From positions 1-9,036 of the forward strand of contig CASBPW010000184.1 of the NCBI GenBank assembly GCA_949127685.1: 9,036 nucleotides of DNA. Reading direction: 5' to 3'. This document shows positions 5,635 through 9,036 of the stretch, one piece after another. The position numbers and the translations under genes were made by a program. Origin of the DNA: Candidatus Sivonenia alaskensis PMM_0068. Lineage in GTDB: Bacteria > Cyanobacteriota > Cyanobacteriia > Gloeobacterales > PMM-0068. Numbering within the stretch: position 1 is the first letter of the stretch; each line of letters opens with the position of its first letter. The notes under the pieces are model-generated. The model worked only from the letters and a program-made list of their open reading frames with translations. It was not told where the DNA came from and did not search any database.

Positions 5635-6765
5635 ATGCCTACGCTTTCTTTAGCACTACCGACTACCCATTATGACATTGTGATTGAGGCAGAGGGGCTG
5701 GCAACGCTGGGAGCGCGGATGCAGACGCTCAAGCTAGGCCGTAAGGTCCTGGTGGTGAGCAATCCGCAAATTTATAAGCACTATGGCGAAAGGGCTCTCG
5801 CTGCTCTGACCGATGCGGGCTTTGCAGCAGAGGTCCTCCTCTTGCCAGGGGGGGAACGCTATAAGAACCTTGCCCATGTCCAAAAAGTCTTCGACCGAGC
5901 CTACGCAATGGGTTTAGAACGTTCGTCTACGCTGGTAGCTTTGGGTGGGGGCGTGGTTGGAGATTTGACGGGCTATGCAGCCGCCAGTTGGCTCAGAGGC
6001 ATCAACTTTGTCCAGGTCCCAACTACTCTGCTGGCCATGGTAGATGCTTCCGTAGGGGGAAAAACAGGCGTCAACCATCCCCAAGGAAAAAACCTGATTG
6101 GGGCTTTCTATCAACCTCGCTTGGTTTTGATGGACCCCCAAACGCTGAAAACGCTTCCCAGTCGTGAATTCCGGGCCGCGTTGGCTGAAGTGATTAAGTA
6201 TGGAGTGATTTGGGACCGTACGCTCCTAGACGTACTGGAATCTCAACGCCGTTTAGACCAGTACCGTGCGATTACACCGGAGTTTTTGACTATGATTTTG
6301 GAACGTTCCTGTCAAGCTAAGGCTGAAGTCGTTCAGAGTGATGAGCGGGAGCAGGGACTAAGGGCCATTTTGAACTACGGGCACACGGTAGGCCATGCTT
6401 TAGAAAGTCTCACCCATTACAAAACCTACCGTCATGGAGAAGCCGTCGGCCTCGGCATGGTGGCTGCTGGACGTATTGCCGTGGCAATGGGTCTCTGGGA
6501 TCAAGCAAGTTGTTCGCGCCAAGAAAAACTCCTTGCAAAAGCGAAGCTGCCCATAACTCTACCGGGGACTTTAGATATAGAACGTTGTATCGCGCTCACC
6601 AGAGGAGACAAAAAGGTACTGGATGGACGCGTCCGCTTTATCTTGCCTTTAAGCTTAGAAGATGGTGTTAGCTTAAAAGGCCCGCATCTGGCTAAGATGA
6701 CAGACCAAGTTTCTACGGACTTGTTAAAAGAAATTCTTGTGGGGATGACCCTCTTACCGTTTTGA
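5635..6765 (+). CDS. aroB: 3-dehydroquinate synthase AroB
   Basis: AroB converts 3-deoxy-D-arabino-heptulosonate 7-phosphate to 3-dehydroquinate, the second step of the shikimate pathway to aromatic amino acids, and to plastoquinone and tocopherol precursors in cyanobacteria. It acts in the cytosol with NAD+ and a divalent metal, usually zinc or cobalt. The 376 residues cover the whole family. Landmarks are LPGGERYK (70-77), the NAD-binding GGGVVGD (104-110), VPTTLLAMVDASVGGKTGVN (128-147), the metal ligand E185 in AEVIKYG, H250 in NYGHTVGH and H267 in RHGEAVGLGM. The C-terminal RGDKKVLDGRVRF (323-335) is also typical. The ATG at 5635 fits the usual start about 30 residues before KVLVVSN. No good Shine-Dalgarno precedes it; the upstream bases are pyrimidine rich. 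cruA begins 45 bp downstream and may be cotranscribed. Confidence 0.98.
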   Translation: MPTLSLALPTTHYDIVIEAEGLATLGARMQTLKLGRKVLVVSNPQIYKHYGERALAALTDAGFAAEVLLLPGGERYKNLAHVQKVFDRAYAMGLERSSTLVALGGGVVGDLTGYAAASWLRGINFVQVPTTLLAMVDASVGGKTGVNHPQGKNLIGAFYQPRLVLMDPQTLKTLPSREFRAALAEVIKYGVIWDRTLLDVLESQRRLDQYRAITPEFLTMILERSCQAKAEVVQSDEREQGLRAILNYGHTVGHALESLTHYKTYRHGEAVGLGMVAAGRIAVAMGLWDQASCSRQEKLLAKAKLPITLPGTLDIERCIALTRGDKKVLDGRVRFILPLSLEDGVSLKGPHLAKMTDQVSTDLLKEILVGMTLLPF

Positions 6766-6787
6766 TGGAGCGGAGGTCGGGGGGTGA

Positions 6788-6802
6788 GGTAACTGTATTA
6801 CC
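6788..6802 (+). promoter_or_regulatory. Dyad GGTAA-N5-TTACC just before cruA
   Basis: A perfect 5-bp inverted repeat with 5-bp spacer ends 8 bp before the cruA ATG. Its inner part contains TATTAC (6796-6801), which could serve as a poor -10 element. It resembles an NtcA box (GTA-N8-TAC) but has only seven spacer bases between GTA and TAC. An operator for a dimeric regulator is possible, but no regulator is encoded nearby and the arms are short. Confidence 0.25.
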
Positions 6803-6810
6803 CTAGAACT

Positions 6811-8841
6811 ATGCGCCAACTGCTCTATCTTGAGATTCCTCATCCCACGGACCAGGTTCTTTCTTGGCTGCAATCCTGGCGCTGGACAGGGGCAGACCAC
6901 ACACCAACACCCGATGGCCTAAAGTTTTCTGTAGGCGATTCCGAATTTTCGGTCTTTTGCTGGAATGTACAACGCACCACCTACCTTAAATTGTTTCAAT
7001 GGCGTGGGCAATCTTTTGTCCAAGAAAAAGAACTAATAAACAGCCTTACTACTCAGATCCGTGCAGCTTTTCCCAGACGCTATCCAAGCCTACCCGAAAT
7101 TGATCCCACCGCGAATATCTTTGACTCCCTTGCCCCTTATTATCCCTTAACCGCGCAATTTTTTCAGCGTATTCCGAAGGGTGAGGAAGCCCTGAAGAAA
7201 TGCTACTGGTGGGAAAAAACCTGGCGAGAGAATATTAAGCAACCGGGGACAGCAAAAGCAAAACAGGTGCTCTTTCGAGAGAAACCAACGGGAGTCGCTA
7301 CCCTCGAATTTGATTTGGTTTATAGTGGGGCCGCTTTAGGGGTGATCCACGCAGCGATGATGGCGCGCTTGGGTTGGCAGGTAGCGGTCATGGAGCGGGG
7401 GCCCTTTGGCGGGATGAACCGAGAGTGGAACATCTCACGGGCTGAGCTGCAATCTTTTGTGGAAGTGGGCTTATTTACGGCGCAGGAAGTGGAAAGCCTG
7501 ATTTTCAAAGAGTATCGAGATGGCTTTAACAAATTCCACGATGGAAACGTTCCCAAACGCGCCGTAGCCGCTATTTTGTCCACACCTACGGTCTTGAATG
7601 TTGCCCTGGATGCCGAGCGATTACTCCGACTTTGTGGAGAGAAACTGCTGGCCGCAGGAGGTGTGATTATTGACAATACCGAATTTCAGAAAGTCTCAGT
7701 CTGGGATGATGGGGTCTGTATTACCGGACGTAATCGTGCAACCAATGAAAACGTCCAGATTACAGGACGAGTATTCATGGATGCGATGGGTTCTGCCTCG
7801 CTGGTGGCTCAACAGCTCAATGATGGAAGAGCTTTTAATTCTGTTTGTCCAACAGTGGGTGCTGTTGTAGAAGATGGCTTTGAGGATGGGGTTTGGGACT
7901 ATGATTTAGGCGATATCCTCTATTCTCATGGGGATATTTCACGGGGCAGACAGCTAATTTGGGAATTATTTCCCGGTAAAGACAAAGAGCTGACGTTCTA
8001 TCTATTTCACTATCACGAAGTCCATCCGCAAAATCCTGGTTCTCTTTTAGAACTCTACGAAGATTTCTTTGCGATTTTGCCAGAGTATAAGCGCTGTAAC
8101 CTGGAAAAATTGAAGTGGAAGAAGGCTACTTTTGGTTATATTCCTGCCTACTTTAGTGTGGGAGAGAAGTCTAGAAAAGCAGCCTATGATAGAGTTTTGG
8201 CGATTGGAGACGCAGCCTCCTTGCAATCTCCCCTGGTGTTCACCGGTTTTGGCTCTCTAGTCCGAAACCTGCCTCGGCTCTCTAACTTACTGGATGAAGC
8301 CCTCCAGTTTGATTTGGTAACCGGAAATGATCTTGATAGAATCCGGGCCTATCAAAGCAATATCACCGTCACCTGGTTATTTTCAAAGGGGATGATGGTG
8401 CCTACGGGCCAAGAACTTCCGCCTGAACGGATCAATGCCATTCTCAATACGTTTTTTGGGATCATGGCGGAAGAAGACCCCAAGATGGTGGATGACTTCA
8501 TCAAGGACCGAGCTGGATGGTTGGCCTTTAATCGGATGGCGGTCCGGGCTGCCTGGAAGAATCCGATGTTGCTGGTTTGGATTTGGCAATTGACGGGGTT
8601 TAGCTATTTCCTCCGTTGGTTCCCCAGCTATCTGGAATTTACGGCCCATAGCTTTTTGGGTTGGACCTTCGGCGGCTGGTTCCCTGCTCTCCTCTGGCGT
8701 TTAGAGCCATTTCTGAAGAGCTTTTCTCCCCGCTTATGGCATCGCCTTTTGGCCTGGACGTACCGTCTCAATTACTCTGTGGGGAAGCCTCAGTCGGTAA
8801 AGGCACGAAAAGTTTATAAAGCAGCCGTGAAAGTTTCATAA
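6811..8841 (+). CDS. cruA: CruA-type lycopene cyclase, FAD-dependent
   Basis: This 676-residue protein matches the CruA group of lycopene cyclases, flavoproteins that close the ionone rings of lycopene to give beta-carotene (or gamma-carotene) in green sulfur bacteria and many cyanobacteria lacking CrtL. Landmarks are the nucleotide-binding beta-alpha-beta unit from FDLVYSGAALGVIHAAMMAR (167-186), NREWNISRAEL (203-213), VFMDAMGSAS (321-330) and the C-terminal flavin segment AIGDAASLQSPLVFTGFGS (464-482) followed by VRNLPRL. The last 100 residues are rich in W, F and L (RWFPSYLEF, WTFGGWFPALLWR) and probably lie against the membrane where the carotenoid is bound. The first glycine-rich loop reads SGAALG rather than canonical GxGxxG. 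The paralogue CruP is the main alternative; NREWNISR after a PFG turn and the long C-terminal tail favour CruA. No Shine-Dalgarno is visible before the ATG. aroB lies 45 bp upstream. Confidence 0.88.
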   Translation: MRQLLYLEIPHPTDQVLSWLQSWRWTGADHTPTPDGLKFSVGDSEFSVFCWNVQRTTYLKLFQWRGQSFVQEKELINSLTTQIRAAFPRRYPSLPEIDPTANIFDSLAPYYPLTAQFFQRIPKGEEALKKCYWWEKTWRENIKQPGTAKAKQVLFREKPTGVATLEFDLVYSGAALGVIHAAMMARLGWQVAVMERGPFGGMNREWNISRAELQSFVEVGLFTAQEVESLIFKEYRDGFNKFHDGNVPKRAVAAILSTPTVLNVALDAERLLRLCGEKLLAAGGVIIDNTEFQKVSVWDDGVCITGRNRATNENVQITGRVFMDAMGSASLVAQQLNDGRAFNSVCPTVGAVVEDGFEDGVWDYDLGDILYSHGDISRGRQLIWELFPGKDKELTFYLFHYHEVHPQNPGSLLELYEDFFAILPEYKRCNLEKLKWKKATFGYIPAYFSVGEKSRKAAYDRVLAIGDAASLQSPLVFTGFGSLVRNLPRLSNLLDEALQFDLVTGNDLDRIRAYQSNITVTWLFSKGMMVPTGQELPPERINAILNTFFGIMAEEDPKMVDDFIKDRAGWLAFNRMAVRAAWKNPMLLVWIWQLTGFSYFLRWFPSYLEFTAHSFLGWTFGGWFPALLWRLEPFLKSFSPRLWHRLLAWTYRLNYSVGKPQSVKARKVYKAAVKVS

Positions 8842-8866
8842 AGTTCAATATTTTCACGCTCTTTTT
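8826..8866 (+). terminator. Likely intrinsic terminator overlapping the end of cruA
   Basis: CGTGAAA (8826-8832) pairs with TTTCACG (8852-8858). The stem can grow by a G-U and a U-A pair inward, leaving a loop of about 15 nt. It is followed by CTCTTTTT (8859-8866). The left arm lies inside the final cruA codons, before the TAA at 8839-8841. The stem is A/T rich and the loop is long, so its strength is uncertain. Confidence 0.45.
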
Positions 8867-9036
8867 GGGTAACTTAAGTCCAAATACCTGCAGCTAATTT
8901 CTCTTTTATTAGGTTTGAAAGAGTCGATTTTGTATATCAATGACGTGTGAACTCCTCTATATAGCGGTTCTCATTCGGATAAAATACAGTAGGGAGGTAG
9001 TCCAAGGCCCCCTATCCGATCACCCATTATGAAAGC
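8867..9036 (+). promoter_or_regulatory. Intergenic region with possible promoter for a gene at the right edge
   Basis: After the terminator no coding frame is evident. TAAAAT at 8980-8985 is one base from the -10 consensus, with no clear -35 partner. It is followed by a purine-rich AGGGAGG (8991-8997) and a stem TAGGG/CCCTA (8990-8994 with 9010-9014). An ATG at 9029-9031 near the edge (ATG AAA GC) may begin the next gene, but only two codons are visible, and AGGGAGG is too far upstream to serve it as a ribosome-binding site. Confidence 0.35.

Noticed and set aside
5448..5675. 75-codon plus-strand ORF overlapping the aroB start
   Set aside because: Composition is not protein-like (runs of S, R and P), it overlaps the well-supported aroB N-terminus by about 40 bp, and no family is recognisable.
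6790..6802. NtcA nitrogen-control box before cruA
   Set aside because: The sequence is GTA-N7-TAC; the known site needs eight spacer bases, and no -10 element sits about 22 bases downstream.
7320..7676. 118-codon minus-strand ORF inside cruA
   Set aside because: It is antisense to a conserved part of CruA and is serine, arginine and proline rich, as expected of a shadow frame.
1..9036. Defence island, CRISPR array, prophage or transposon
   Set aside because: No repeat-spacer pattern, transposase, integrase or phage gene was seen; apart from the Uma2 fragment the recognised genes are housekeeping or of unknown role.

Overview
The window looks like a piece of cyanobacterial chromosome, probably from a lineage that is not rich in the HIP1 repeat. 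The strongest taxonomic signal is a CruA-type lycopene cyclase. The cyanobacterial style of AroB and MiaB and a Uma2-family (DUF820) gene agree with it. Base composition looks close to 50% GC, and by eye I found no copy of GCGATCGC. I cannot name the genus.

Layout. On the minus strand at the left are rsmA (rRNA dimethyltransferase, 216-1040) and, 13 bp downstream, the start of a Uma2-family gene that runs off the left edge. Divergent from rsmA, with only 22 bp between the chosen start codons, a plus-strand series begins: a DUF423 membrane protein (1063-1437), a small zinc-ribbon protein (1498-1749), ribD (1780-2892) and miaB (3039-4352). A stretch of about 600 bp without a recognisable gene follows. 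It holds a candidate 38-residue membrane peptide, a cluster of short hairpins, a 12-bp palindrome and a perfect 13-bp inverted repeat. Next come an unrecognised all-helical 157-residue protein (4958-5431) with a promoter -10 element almost touching its ATG, about 200 bp without a clear gene, aroB (5635-6765) and cruA (6811-8841). The last 195 bp carry a likely terminator for cruA and a possible promoter for a gene starting at the right edge.

Function. Most of the window is housekeeping: ribosome maturation (RsmA), tRNA modification (MiaB), riboflavin synthesis (RibD), the shikimate pathway (AroB) and carotenoid cyclisation (CruA). No common pathway joins them; their order looks like ordinary chromosome packing rather than a dedicated system. 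I see no transposase, phage gene, CRISPR array, tRNA or rRNA. The parts least explained by known families are the 4353-4957 intergenic block and the 157-residue orphan. I did not find convincing evidence of a new multi-gene system.
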